A stretch of DNA of 64,000 nucleotides from contig NZ_AP031496.1 of assembly GCF_042850945.1 (NCBI RefSeq), positions 5,208,001 through 5,272,000 on the forward strand, read 5' to 3'. The notes beneath the pieces are model-generated. The model was not told where the DNA came from and made no database searches. It saw only the letters and a list, made by a program, of their open reading frames with translations. Shown in pieces: positions 33,673 through 42,953 of the stretch. The stretch comes from Halioxenophilus aromaticivorans (lineage in GTDB: Bacteria > Pseudomonadota > Gammaproteobacteria > Pseudomonadales > Cellvibrionaceae). The translations under genes were made by a program, and so were the position numbers. Position 1 is the first letter of the stretch. Every line of letters starts with the position of its first letter.

Positions 33673-34914
33673 TTACTGCTTCGAGAGTATGCTTACTGCG
33701 GCTGTAGCCTCTTCCAGGCCGACCAGGCCACCACCGTTTTCCTGTACCGCGATCCGCGCACCTTCAACCTGCCGCGCGCCGGCTTCGCCCCGCAGTTGGG
33801 TCACCAGCTCAAAAATCTGGCCGAGGCCGGTGGCACCAATGGGATGCCCCTTGGACTCCAGGCCACCGGAGGGATTGACCGGCACCCGGCCGCCGATGGT
33901 GAAGTCACCGCGCTCGGCGGCGGGGCCGCCCTCGCCCCAGGGCACCAGTTGCAGGTTTTCCACCTGGATAATTTCGCCCATAGCGGTGGCGTCGTGTACT
34001 TCAACCACGCTGACATCCTGCGGTGACACGCCAGCCTTTTCGTAGGCCTCTTTCGCGGCCAGGGCGGTAATGTGTTGTTCGTAGTCCTCGGCCGCGCGAC
34101 TGGTTCCGGAGCGGAATACGCTGCTGAGCAACCTGACCGCCCGGGAGGCGTCGCCCTTGAGCCGCTTCAGACCCTCGGCGTTGCATAACACTGCCGCAGC
34201 AGAGCCATCAGAAATGGGCGCGCACATGGGCAGGGTCAGGGGGTAGGTAATCGGGGGAGCGGCCAGTACCTCTTCCACGGTGTAGGGAATCTGGTACTGG
34301 GCCAGGGGATTGTGTACAGAATGGGTGTGGTTTTTGGCACAAACCGCAGCGATCTGCTCCTGGGTGGTGCCGAAGGTCTTTATGTGCTGGCGGCAGAAGG
34401 CAGCGTACACATCCATGAACATGCTGTAGGGCTTGCCTGATTGGGAGCCTTCCGGGGGGGTTATGCCCTCCCCCATTTTCAGCAGGTACTCCTGGTTTGA
34501 ATCAACCGTGGTCACATCCCAGGCAGAATCAAATGCGGCGAACATTTTTGCCTTGTCATGGGTGAACATTTTCTCCGTACCCACCGCGATAGCGACATCA
34601 CAGCTGCCGGCGCGGATGGCCTGGGCCGCCAGGTACAGGCCCGAGGTGGCGGAAGCGCAGGCGCCCTCCACGTTAAAAATGGGAATGCCCTCAAAACCCA
34701 TGGAGCGCAGGGCTACCTGGCCGGGCACCATGTGCTGGTCCTGCAGGAAGCCGATCACGCAGGAAGCGAAAAAGGCCTCGCCTACCTCGTTCTTGTCGGC
34801 TCCGGCGTCGCCCAGGGCCATCTGCACCGCCTCGGCGGTCAGGTCCTTGTAGCTCTTGTCCATGTGGCGACCGAAGTTGGTCATGCCAACTCCGGCGATA
34901 AGAATATCTGTCAT
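33673..34914 (-). CDS. Thiolase family protein (SCP-x/lipid-transfer-protein type)
   Basis: The 413-residue protein has the nucleophile Cys86 in VEGACASATSG and the C-terminal ESKGHPIGATGLGQI block with the catalytic His. The conserved VEVHDATAMGEI (His in the HDA position rather than NEAF) marks the SCP2-thiolase-like subfamily, often found in sterol and branched-chain catabolism. The usual second Cys (CGG) near the C terminus is replaced by VQENGGG, so thiolytic activity may be altered. It would cleave the 3-ketoacyl-CoA. Confidence 0.83.
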   Translation of the reverse strand: MTDILIAGVGMTNFGRHMDKSYKDLTAEAVQMALGDAGADKNEVGEAFFASCVIGFLQDQHMVPGQVALRSMGFEGIPIFNVEGACASATSGLYLAAQAIRAGSCDVAIAVGTEKMFTHDKAKMFAAFDSAWDVTTVDSNQEYLLKMGEGITPPEGSQSGKPYSMFMDVYAAFCRQHIKTFGTTQEQIAAVCAKNHTHSVHNPLAQYQIPYTVEEVLAAPPITYPLTLPMCAPISDGSAAAVLCNAEGLKRLKGDASRAVRLLSSVFRSGTSRAAEDYEQHITALAAKEAYEKAGVSPQDVSVVEVHDATAMGEIIQVENLQLVPWGEGGPAAERGDFTIGGRVPVNPSGGLESKGHPIGATGLGQIFELVTQLRGEAGARQVEGARIAVQENGGGLVGLEEATAAVSILSKQ

Positions 34915-34957
34915 TTCACTCTACCTCTGTGTCTGATTCTTGTCTTAGCGTTCGCGC

Positions 34958-35746
34958 TCAACGACCCTGGAACTCAGGCTTGCGTTTCTCGGCAAAAGCA
35001 GCCAGGCCTTCCTGCATATCCCAGGAGCGCTGGTGTTTGCGGAACTCGTACATCTCGTGCAACAGGGCATCGTCGCGGGTCTTGTCGGCGGCGGCGTTGG
35101 CCACCGACTTCATCCGGCGCAGGGCGATGGGACTCTTGGCGGCGATGTGCAGGGCCAGTGCCTGAGCGGCCTCCTGCAAATTTTCATCGGCCACCACCTC
35201 GTTGACGAAGCCGTAGGTTTTCATTTCCTGGGCTGACAGGGTATTGCCGGTAAACAACAGGTACTTGGCGACATTGTGGGGCACGATACGCGGCAGTACC
35301 GCGGCACCGCCCGCCCCCGGGTACACCCCGAAGTTGGCGTGTGCATCGCCGATCTGGGCGCTCTCTGCGGCCACTACAAGGTCGGCGCACATGGCAGTTT
35401 CCAGGCCTCCGGCCATGGTGATGCCGTTGAGGGCAGCGATAACAGGCTTGGGGAAGTCACGCAGTGGGTTCAACACGTTGTCGCACAGGCGATCGAGGAA
35501 ATCCGGCTCACCCGGGGGCACATTGAGGCTGTCCTGCACCTGCTTGAGGTCAGCGCCGGCGCAGAAGGCTCTGCCCATGCCGGTGATAACCACCACCTTG
35601 ATAGCGTCATCAGTCAGGATCTGTTCCATGTACTGCTCGTACAGGGCAATCATATCCAGGCTGATGGAGTTCATGGCATCGGGACGATTCATGGTCAACC
35701 AGGCCACTCCATCCCTGTTTTCGTACAAAAGGGCAGCGTCACTCAT
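34958..35746 (-). CDS. Enoyl-CoA hydratase/isomerase family protein
   Basis: I start at ATG 35746 because AGGAG lies just upstream and the protein then begins SDAALLYENRDGVAWLTMNRP; a longer open frame to 35866 adds 40 implausible residues. The 262-residue protein has the oxyanion-hole segments GRAFCAGADLK and NGITMAGGLETAMCADLV, and GVYPGAGGAAVLPRIV. Of the two catalytic Glu positions of hydratases, one (GGLE) is kept in shifted form and the other region reads GAGG, so hydratase versus isomerase is open. It is the first gene of the proximal beta-oxidation set. Confidence 0.83.
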   Translation of the reverse strand: MSDAALLYENRDGVAWLTMNRPDAMNSISLDMIALYEQYMEQILTDDAIKVVVITGMGRAFCAGADLKQVQDSLNVPPGEPDFLDRLCDNVLNPLRDFPKPVIAALNGITMAGGLETAMCADLVVAAESAQIGDAHANFGVYPGAGGAAVLPRIVPHNVAKYLLFTGNTLSAQEMKTYGFVNEVVADENLQEAAQALALHIAAKSPIALRRMKSVANAAADKTRDDALLHEMYEFRKHQRSWDMQEGLAAFAEKRKPEFQGR

Positions 35747-35942
35747 TGGAAAACTCCTGATACTGGCCCGTTTATGGGCCGTCATTGTTCGCGGAAACCC
35801 ACGCCGGGCATCACTCCTGCACTCTCGGAATACTATAAGCGCTCGGGGCTGCCGGCCCCTTGTCATCAGAGCTTAAATAGTTGTCTGGATGATAGTTGTT
35901 GACGGGAGATTTGTGAGTCGATTCGGGCGAATTGGTGGTGAG

Positions 35943-35980
35943 AAAAAAACGGCACCTGCTGCCTCGGCAGCAGGCGCCGG
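35943..35980 (-). terminator. Rho-independent terminator after the TonB-dependent receptor gene
   Basis: On the minus strand GGCGCCTGCTGC pairs with GCAGCAGGTGCC across a short loop and is followed by seven T residues. It starts 8 bp after the receptor stop and separates the receptor transcript from the hydratase-racemase set. Confidence 0.85.
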
Positions 35981-35987
35981 AAAGGAC

Positions 35988-38426
35988 TTAAAAGTTATAG
36001 CCGAGCGACAGTCCGTAAACGCGGGGCTCTTCAACCCAGCCTACATACACACCCGGGCTCAACGGCGCGTCAACCGAGGCGGTATAAGTGGTCTCGTCAG
36101 TCAGGTTACGGCCGTAAAGGACAACTTCCCAGGTACCGTCCAGGGACATCAGGCCGATGCTTGCATCGATCTTGGTGTAGGAATCCTGCAGCGCGTTTTC
36201 GTCGAGGTCACCGTCGAGGTAAAACTCATCCTTGTAGTTGACGTCGACGTGAATGTTCAGCTCCACAGTATCGAAGGCATAGGTGTAATCAGCATAGAGC
36301 GATGCGCTGTGCTCCGGTGCAAAGGCGCCGCGCTCGCCGGCCAGGTCCTTGGTGCCTGCGCCAGCGGAGTTCGGGCAGGTACCCAGGCCAATCTCGACAA
36401 CGGAACAACCCGCCCCCGGATACGAATCGAACTCGTGATCGAGGTAGGCATAGCTGCCGCCGATTTCCAGTGCATCGGTAGCGGCGAACTGCGCTTCGAT
36501 CTCGATACCCTGGACGGTCAGCTCCGCCGCGTTGCCTACGACAAAACTTGTGCCACCCCAAGAAGTAACCTGCAGATCTTCCAGCTCAGATCTGTAAATG
36601 GCTGTCGCGACGCGCGCACGGCCATCCATGAAGTCCTGTTTTACACCCAACTCCCAGGCAGTCACGGCTTCGTCTTCAAACTCGTGACCGGGTCGAGACG
36701 AGCCATCGGGATTCGCTGTATCCGGGCTGAAATTGAAGCCGCCAGACTTGTAACCTTCCGAATACGAAAGGTATGCCATTCCGGTGTCACTGTATTCCCA
36801 GCGCAGGCGAGCAGAGGGGTCAAAATGACTTTCATCACGCTCGTCTTCAAAATAGGCAGCGTATCGATCCAGGCTGCCGGCATGTGCCGCGGCCGCAGCT
36901 GTCGCACCGGCATCGCCAGTAGCCACCATGACATTGGTCAGGTATTCAATAAGATCTGCGGACCCGGCAGTAATGTCAGGAGTCACTATATCGTTTACTT
37001 GCCCTGGTGCGCCCTGGCCGATGGTAACCAGCTTGGTCATTTCCTTCTCATCTTCCGAGTAACGCCCGCCAAGATCGAGGCTCAGGGTATCGGTGATGTC
37101 GAAAGTGACTTCACCGAAAATTGCCATTGTCGTGGTGTCCTGGTCGAAATCGGTCAGACCGGACGATGTGTCTGTCTCACCAAACGGTGTCACGAAAATG
37201 GTGGGGACTAGCCCGCCAAATGTGCCATCGATGTGAGTACCTTCGTCCAATTCCAGCTCCTGGTCCTCGTAGTAAACACCCGCGATAAAGTTAAACCGGC
37301 CATCCCAGTTTGTAGCAACACGGATTTCCTGGCTGAACATGTTCAGCTTTTCCTGGTCGATATTCTCGATGAAGTTGGGAGGCAGGAAGTCCACATCATG
37401 GTACTGCTCGAATTCAAAGTCAGATATGCCGGTCAAGGACGTTACCGTGTAGTCACCGACATCCCAGTCGATTTTCACAGAGAAGGCGGTCGAAGTCGTG
37501 TCCTCGGTATCACCCCTGCCCCACTGCAGGTTGCCTACCCAACTTTCATAGTCATCGCCTCCGGGTGCATCGGCCGCCGCAAATTGACCACCAGTAAGTG
37601 CGGCAGAGAGGGCCAGAGTGCTAGCCGGGGGCAGGCGGTCATCAATCGTATAGGCGTTCATTTCCTTGCCGGTACTTTCCATATCCACGTGTGACGCCTT
37701 GGCAACAATCGACAGGTTGTCGGCTGCATCCCAGGCCAGTGTCAGGCGAGCCATCTTGTTGGTTTCTTCCTGCTCATCGGTGTCCCGGAACCTGTTATCC
37801 ATGTAACCATCGGAGTCTTCCTGGCGCAGCACCAAGCGGGCCGCAACACTGTCGCTCAGACTGCCTGATACGATGCCAGTGTAACGTGTGGTGGACTGCT
37901 CAGGCTCAAACGCGGCCTTGATGGACCCGTTGAACTCATCGCCGACGACCGGATTGGCTGTTTCCACCTTGATAGCCCCGGCCACGGTGTTCTTCCCGAA
38001 CAGGACACCCTGGGGACCGCGCAGAACTTCCACTTGCTGCAGGTCAACCAGGGACTGAGTGAACTGGCGGCTACGGGACTGGTAGATGCCATCGATGTAC
38101 ATGCCTGCGGATTGCTCGAAGCCCTTGTTGATACCGGAGCCGACACCGCGAATACGGATGTTGGTTGTCTGGGCACCGCGGCCAATCTGCAGGCCGGGCA
38201 CCTTGCCGGAAAGCTGCTCCATATTGGAGATACCCTGGGACTCCATGGCCTGCCCGGACACAGCGGTGACAGCCACTGGAGCATCCATCAGGGTCTCAGT
38301 CCGCTTACGGGCTGTAACTACCACTTCTTCCAGGCTCTGTGCCTGGGCGGGCACCGACTGGTAAAGCAGTACCTGTGACACAGCTACTGCCAGTGCCAGT
38401 GGTTTGGTTTTGACAGAAATGTTCAT
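35988..38426 (-). CDS. TonB-dependent outer-membrane receptor
   Basis: The 812-residue protein has a signal peptide (cleavage near SVPAQA), a TonB box region LEEVVVTARKR, a plug domain (residues about 50-160, with GVLFGKNTVAGAIKVET) and a 22-strand-type barrel ending in Phe (LSLGYNF). The barrel pattern, with short SADGQ-free extracellular loops and AYLSYSEGYKSGGFNF, fits the large group of receptors associated with uptake of hydrophobic catabolic substrates in marine gammaproteobacteria and sphingomonads. Within this cluster it probably imports the substrate. It has its own terminator. Confidence 0.88.
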   Translation of the reverse strand: MNISVKTKPLALAVAVSQVLLYQSVPAQAQSLEEVVVTARKRTETLMDAPVAVTAVSGQAMESQGISNMEQLSGKVPGLQIGRGAQTTNIRIRGVGSGINKGFEQSAGMYIDGIYQSRSRQFTQSLVDLQQVEVLRGPQGVLFGKNTVAGAIKVETANPVVGDEFNGSIKAAFEPEQSTTRYTGIVSGSLSDSVAARLVLRQEDSDGYMDNRFRDTDEQEETNKMARLTLAWDAADNLSIVAKASHVDMESTGKEMNAYTIDDRLPPASTLALSAALTGGQFAAADAPGGDDYESWVGNLQWGRGDTEDTTSTAFSVKIDWDVGDYTVTSLTGISDFEFEQYHDVDFLPPNFIENIDQEKLNMFSQEIRVATNWDGRFNFIAGVYYEDQELELDEGTHIDGTFGGLVPTIFVTPFGETDTSSGLTDFDQDTTTMAIFGEVTFDITDTLSLDLGGRYSEDEKEMTKLVTIGQGAPGQVNDIVTPDITAGSADLIEYLTNVMVATGDAGATAAAAAHAGSLDRYAAYFEDERDESHFDPSARLRWEYSDTGMAYLSYSEGYKSGGFNFSPDTANPDGSSRPGHEFEDEAVTAWELGVKQDFMDGRARVATAIYRSELEDLQVTSWGGTSFVVGNAAELTVQGIEIEAQFAATDALEIGGSYAYLDHEFDSYPGAGCSVVEIGLGTCPNSAGAGTKDLAGERGAFAPEHSASLYADYTYAFDTVELNIHVDVNYKDEFYLDGDLDENALQDSYTKIDASIGLMSLDGTWEVVLYGRNLTDETTYTASVDAPLSPGVYVGWVEEPRVYGLSLGYNF

Positions 38427-38572
38427 GGATATCCTCTCTTTGCGTAGTTATAGGAGCGATCTGCAAATATTCGCAACGCCCCACTTTTGGTGGATAATTT
38501 GCCTGCCAATAACACGCTATCAGGGGGCAGAGTACTTGCCCTAACAATTAAAATTATTGCCTGAAAAGTACA

Positions 38573-40123
38573 TCAAGCAGTTTTTTTGCCGGTTGCCTTT
38601 CTTCGCGCTGCTTTCTTGCGGGGAGCTTTTCTAGCTGCCACCTCCTTCGCTGGGCGTCGTTTAGGTGGCGTAACGTTCGCTGCCAGCAAATCCGCGTAAC
38701 TCTGCTCAATACATTCGGTCAGGAATTCCGGGTCGGGCACGATCTCGCGGCAGGCCGTAGGACTGATACAGATTTCGCCGTCGTAACTGGTGACAGCGAC
38801 AGTCAAGCCCATGCCATCGGTACACGGTGCAACAATCGACCAGTACCGCATCCGGGCGCCCTTGAGGTAAAGGGGCACGTTGGGGCCAGGCACGTTGGAA
38901 ACAGCGACATTGAACAGGCGCTTACCGGTGCCACCGGCATCCAGTCCAATCCGTGCGATCAGTTTGCCCGTGGCCGCCAGCAGCGATGCGGGGATATGTT
39001 TGTTGATATCCGTCAGATCGTTGGCGCCGATGGCGTCCACGATGCTCTTGGATCGGGCTGTATTCTCCTGCACAAATGCCAGGCGCTCTTTCGGGTCGAC
39101 TATGTCGGTGCCGATGGCGGCGCCCATAAAGGTGATATTGTTTGCACCGGGTTCCGCGTCTGGCCCAGGGCGCGTATTCACCGGCATCATCGCCACCATT
39201 GTCTCCCCGGGCAGTTCACCGTGGTGGTCCAGGTAGCGGCGCAGAGCGCCTGCAACGATGGTCACAACCACATCGTTGATGGTACTGTCGGCTACGGCCT
39301 GGCGCATCCCCTTTAGTTCGTCCAGATTGAAGCGCGCAGTGCAAAAAATCCGGAAAGGAGAAACCCGCCCGTCGAACCGGGTTGTGGGCACTTTGCTTCC
39401 CGAGGAATGTTCTTCAAAGGGATGCACCGCCCTCTGCTCCACTACCTTGAGCAGTTTTCTCCCGGCCTTTGGCAGCAAATTCGACAGTGGCCGGGCCAGT
39501 CGCATCGGCGAACTGGCATTGTTCCACCACGCCCGGGTGGCCATCTCCACGTGGCTGGGGGTGCGGATGTGACTGGTGACATGCTCACCACCGGCTCCCG
39601 GCTTCTTTCCCCTGGCGTCCAGATCGTGCAAGGCCCAGGTCATCTGCGCTGCTGCGGTACCATCCACCGCCGCGTGGTGCATACGGGTGAGAATGGCAAA
39701 ACTGCCGTTGGGCAACCAGTCGACATTGTCCAGCCCCTCCACCACATACATCTCCCACAGGGGGCGATTCATGTCGAAGTGGGGCTTGGTCAGCCGCGAG
39801 GCCAGGATACAGAACTGGCGCCAGTCGCCAGGCTTGGGCAGGGCCACGTGGAATACGTGGTTCTCAATACGGAAGTTCTCATCTTCCACCCAGTAGGGAT
39901 AGTCCAGAGCCAGGGGCACCTGCTTCAGCTTCTGGCGGAATATGGGCGAGGTAGAGGTTCGCGACTCAATATGCTCCAGGATTTCCTTGAAACGCAGATG
40001 ACCGCCACCCGGAATAGTCGACTGGTCATACACATAGATCATGGTACCGCCGGTGCTGGCGCGGTCCGTATCCAGGTAGATGAAGGACGCATCCTGCCCT
40101 GATAATTGCTTGAGCTCACTCAT
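38573..40123 (-). CDS. Wax ester synthase/diacylglycerol acyltransferase (WS/DGAT)
   Basis: The 516-residue protein has the acyltransferase motif HHAAVDG (His149-His150 to Gly155) and the family's PLWEMYVVEG and NVPGPNVPLY segments. WS/DGAT enzymes join acyl-CoA to a fatty alcohol or diacylglycerol. Here, between an acyl-CoA synthetase and a receptor gene, it could store or buffer the cluster's alcohol and acyl-CoA. The C terminus (about the last 35 residues) is an unusual Lys/Arg/Ala-rich tail with repeated RKxAxRK units, possibly for binding to membranes, DNA or granules. Confidence 0.87.
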   Translation of the reverse strand: MSELKQLSGQDASFIYLDTDRASTGGTMIYVYDQSTIPGGGHLRFKEILEHIESRTSTSPIFRQKLKQVPLALDYPYWVEDENFRIENHVFHVALPKPGDWRQFCILASRLTKPHFDMNRPLWEMYVVEGLDNVDWLPNGSFAILTRMHHAAVDGTAAAQMTWALHDLDARGKKPGAGGEHVTSHIRTPSHVEMATRAWWNNASSPMRLARPLSNLLPKAGRKLLKVVEQRAVHPFEEHSSGSKVPTTRFDGRVSPFRIFCTARFNLDELKGMRQAVADSTINDVVVTIVAGALRRYLDHHGELPGETMVAMMPVNTRPGPDAEPGANNITFMGAAIGTDIVDPKERLAFVQENTARSKSIVDAIGANDLTDINKHIPASLLAATGKLIARIGLDAGGTGKRLFNVAVSNVPGPNVPLYLKGARMRYWSIVAPCTDGMGLTVAVTSYDGEICISPTACREIVPDPEFLTECIEQSYADLLAANVTPPKRRPAKEVAARKAPRKKAARRKATGKKTA

Positions 40124-40131
40124 AGGCTAAC

Positions 40132-41709
40132 TTACCCGACCTTGCGGCCGGCCTCGCCCCAGTATTTTTCCCGGACATTGCGACGCAGTACCTTGCCCAC
40201 CACACTCATGGGGATCTCTGAGACGATATCGATGGTCTTGGGGGTCTTGTAACCACCCAATTCGTTGCGCACGTGCTCGATCAGCTCAGCGGGATTGGCC
40301 GATGCCCCTTCTTTCAGCATGACCTCCGCGTGCACTGCCTCACCCCACTCCTCGTGCGGAACACCTACCACCGCAGACATCAGTACTGCCGGGTGGCTGT
40401 TGAGGGCAGACTCCACCTCGTTGGCGTAGACATTGAAACCGCCGCTGATGATCATGTCCTTCTTGCGATCGACGATGTGGAAAAAACCGCGCTCATCGAT
40501 GCGGCCTATATCCCCGGATTTCCAGAAGCCGTCCTGAAACTCGGAAGCGGTCTGCTCCGGATCGCCGAAGTAGCCCGATACAATGGCGCGGGAGCGCAAC
40601 CAGATTTCACCGGACTCTCCCCGCGGAACGGGGTTGCCGTCGTCGTCCATGATCTCCAGTTCGGTAAACGGCGCCGGGCGTCCAGCGGAGGCCAGGTGCG
40701 ATTCGTCGCCGTCCTCACCCACCAAATGGTCGGTCTTACTCATGGACATCGCCACACCGAAGTGCTCAGTGGAGCCGTAAACCTGGATGAAATTATTGCC
40801 GAATGCTTGCTGTAACTCCGCCAGCTTGCTGGGGCTCATGGGAGCGGCCCCGTAGAACATGTTCTCCATGGTTGCCAGGCGCGCCCGCCCTTCTTCATTC
40901 ATATCCAACAGGCGGTATAACAGGGTCGGCACGGCGAAGCCGTTGGTGATGCGCTCGGCGGCGATATTGTCGCACCAGGCTTCCAGGTCAGGCACATTCA
41001 TGGTCACGGTACAGCCACCCTTAAACAGGGTCGGGCCGAACATCATGCCGCTGCCGTGGGTGATAGGCGCCAGGTGAATAAAGCGGGTTTCCGGGCTCCA
41101 GGCGGGATCAGGCAGGGCCCAGTAGGAATCCCGGCAGGCCAGCCAGGTGTCGGCAGAATACATGGCGCACTTGCCGCGACCGGTGGTGCCGCCAGTGAAG
41201 CGCATGATCACCACGTCCTCGCGGTCGTCGATCACCACGTTGGGGTTGCTGTCGTCCACCTGCTCCAGCAACTCCCAGAACAGGTGCACGCCAGAGTACT
41301 CTTTTTCCGGCGTATCCATCGCCACAATGGTGACCTGGCGCTCGCGCAGCATCTCGTAGTGGCTTTTTAGCAGGTCGGCTTCGATGAACACCACCTTGGC
41401 GTTGACCGTATCGACCTGGTAGGTGTGGTCGTCCAGGCTGTCGCGGTAATTGGTATAACACAGGGCCTTGCCGGCTTTTACCGCGGTGAACCAGTGAATC
41501 AGGGACGCATTGTCGTTATCCAGGATCACCACCGCGTTGTCGCCGCGCTGCAGGTCCAATTTGTGGCGCATCATGTTAACGATGCGATTGGTCAGCAGAT
41601 GATACTCCCGGAAGGTATAGCGCCGCTGGCGCTCGATATTTACCAGGGCTTCACGATCTGCGAAGGCATCCGCGAGACGCTGACTAACAGTGCTGAAATT
41701 CATTCTCAT
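40132..41709 (-). CDS. Acyl-CoA synthetase (AMP-forming)
   Basis: The 525-residue adenylating enzyme has the P-loop MRFTGGTTGRGK near residue 170, VYGSTEHFG (A5), then SGDIGRIDERGFFHIVDRKKD (A7-A8 hinge) and the C-terminal catalytic Lys in SVVGKVLRR. It activates a carboxylic acid to its CoA thioester, linking the dehydrogenases upstream to the beta-oxidation genes downstream. It starts 12 bp after the alcohol dehydrogenase gene and ends 8 bp before WS/DGAT. Confidence 0.9.
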   Translation of the reverse strand: MRMNFSTVSQRLADAFADREALVNIERQRRYTFREYHLLTNRIVNMMRHKLDLQRGDNAVVILDNDNASLIHWFTAVKAGKALCYTNYRDSLDDHTYQVDTVNAKVVFIEADLLKSHYEMLRERQVTIVAMDTPEKEYSGVHLFWELLEQVDDSNPNVVIDDREDVVIMRFTGGTTGRGKCAMYSADTWLACRDSYWALPDPAWSPETRFIHLAPITHGSGMMFGPTLFKGGCTVTMNVPDLEAWCDNIAAERITNGFAVPTLLYRLLDMNEEGRARLATMENMFYGAAPMSPSKLAELQQAFGNNFIQVYGSTEHFGVAMSMSKTDHLVGEDGDESHLASAGRPAPFTELEIMDDDGNPVPRGESGEIWLRSRAIVSGYFGDPEQTASEFQDGFWKSGDIGRIDERGFFHIVDRKKDMIISGGFNVYANEVESALNSHPAVLMSAVVGVPHEEWGEAVHAEVMLKEGASANPAELIEHVRNELGGYKTPKTIDIVSEIPMSVVGKVLRRNVREKYWGEAGRKVG

Positions 41710-41721
41710 GGCAACCTTTCC

Positions 41722-42918
41722 CTATGACCAGCCGCAGACCCGGCGGCACACCGTTTCTATAAGGTCCATGGGCAGCGGCAGGAACGCCGCGATGGGATCG
41801 CCGGCGATCGCCGCGGCGATTTCAGGCAGCTTCGATTCAGGGATGTCGTGGCGGGCGAAGTCGCGGGGATGCCCCGTCGCTTCGAGCAAGCCGCTGATTG
41901 CAGCTGCGCAGGCCAGGACAGCGTCTCGACCCTCGCCCTCAACGCCGAACACGCCCTTCAGGCGATCGGCAACCGGCACGTAGAAGTCAGCGAACTCCTC
42001 CATCACGATGGGCAGTAGTACACCGTTCGCCTCGCCGTGGTGGATATGACAGGCCGCACCAAAGGCGTGAGCAAAATTGTGCACCGGCACAGCCCCAAAA
42101 TCGTTCACTACCGCGCTGCAGGCCATGGCGCTGGCATTGAGCATGGCCTGGCGCGCCAGCAGGTTCGAACCATCGGCTACCACTTTGGGCAGGTTCTCCA
42201 GGATGATCTTCGCGCTGGTCTCAGCGTGGGCCAGGGTGAAATCCCCCGTGTTCGGATGTCCCATAATCTCTACAGCGTGAGTCAGGGCGTCCATACCGGT
42301 GGCGGCGGTCAGCATGGGCGGCAGGCCGGTGGTCATGTGCGCATCCAGTACCGCGATATCCGACTCCAGGTAGTGGCTTACGATCAGGTGCTTGATGCCC
42401 AGATCCTTGTTGTAAATCACAGCACCGTTGGTCACTTCAGCGCCGGTACCGGCAGTAGTGGGCACCGAGATATGCGGTACGCCCATATACTGCACTTCCG
42501 GCCAGTGCATCATCTTCACCGGCGACTTCAACAACTGGGCCACGCTGTCTACCCCGGAGTACATGGCGAGCTTTACCAACTTCACCGAGTCGAGTACGCT
42601 ACCGCCACCCACGGCCAGCAGGCCATCGGCGCCGGTAGCCCGCGCCATCTTCAGACACTCGTCGATACAACCGGATTCCGCATCCGGTGCGGTATCGGTA
42701 AACACGCTCGCCAGGCGAACTCCGCCAGGACCGCGTTGCTCGTCAAACAGGGCCGCGACCTTGTCGACAATTCCCACATCTTTCAGGCCCTGGTCACTGA
42801 CCAGGAGAACGTTTTTACTACCCAGGCCGCTGAACAGGCCGGGCAGGCGAATGACAGTGCCGGGACCCGCGTGGATCATGCTCCGCTGCCAGTATTGAAA
42901 TGCGCCAGTGCTGGACAT
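41722..42918 (-). CDS. Iron-containing (group III) alcohol dehydrogenase
   Basis: The 398-residue protein has the NAD-binding GGGSVLDSVKL near residue 100, TTAGTGAEVTNGAVI and the metal-site segments ATGMDALTHAVEI and HNFAHAFGA with HHGEANGVLLP. It would oxidise an alcohol to the aldehyde taken by the adjacent aldehyde dehydrogenase, whose gene lies 35 bp upstream. It is co-directional with the rest of the cluster. Confidence 0.9.
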   Translation of the reverse strand: MSSTGAFQYWQRSMIHAGPGTVIRLPGLFSGLGSKNVLLVSDQGLKDVGIVDKVAALFDEQRGPGGVRLASVFTDTAPDAESGCIDECLKMARATGADGLLAVGGGSVLDSVKLVKLAMYSGVDSVAQLLKSPVKMMHWPEVQYMGVPHISVPTTAGTGAEVTNGAVIYNKDLGIKHLIVSHYLESDIAVLDAHMTTGLPPMLTAATGMDALTHAVEIMGHPNTGDFTLAHAETSAKIILENLPKVVADGSNLLARQAMLNASAMACSAVVNDFGAVPVHNFAHAFGAACHIHHGEANGVLLPIVMEEFADFYVPVADRLKGVFGVEGEGRDAVLACAAAISGLLEATGHPRDFARHDIPESKLPEIAAAIAGDPIAAFLPLPMDLIETVCRRVCGWS

Positions 42919-42953
42919 CGTTTTTATCCTCTCAGGGTGATCGACCGGTTTAC

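Noticed and set aside
34958..35866. Longer form of the enoyl-CoA hydratase starting at 35866
   Set aside because: The extra 40 residues are Arg-rich and unlike the family, while ATG 35746 has a good ribosome site.
35889..37211. A 440-codon open frame on the plus strand over the TonB receptor gene
   Set aside because: It is antisense to a clear 812-residue receptor with signal peptide and barrel end; codon bias of GC-rich DNA leaves the opposite frame open. No family match.
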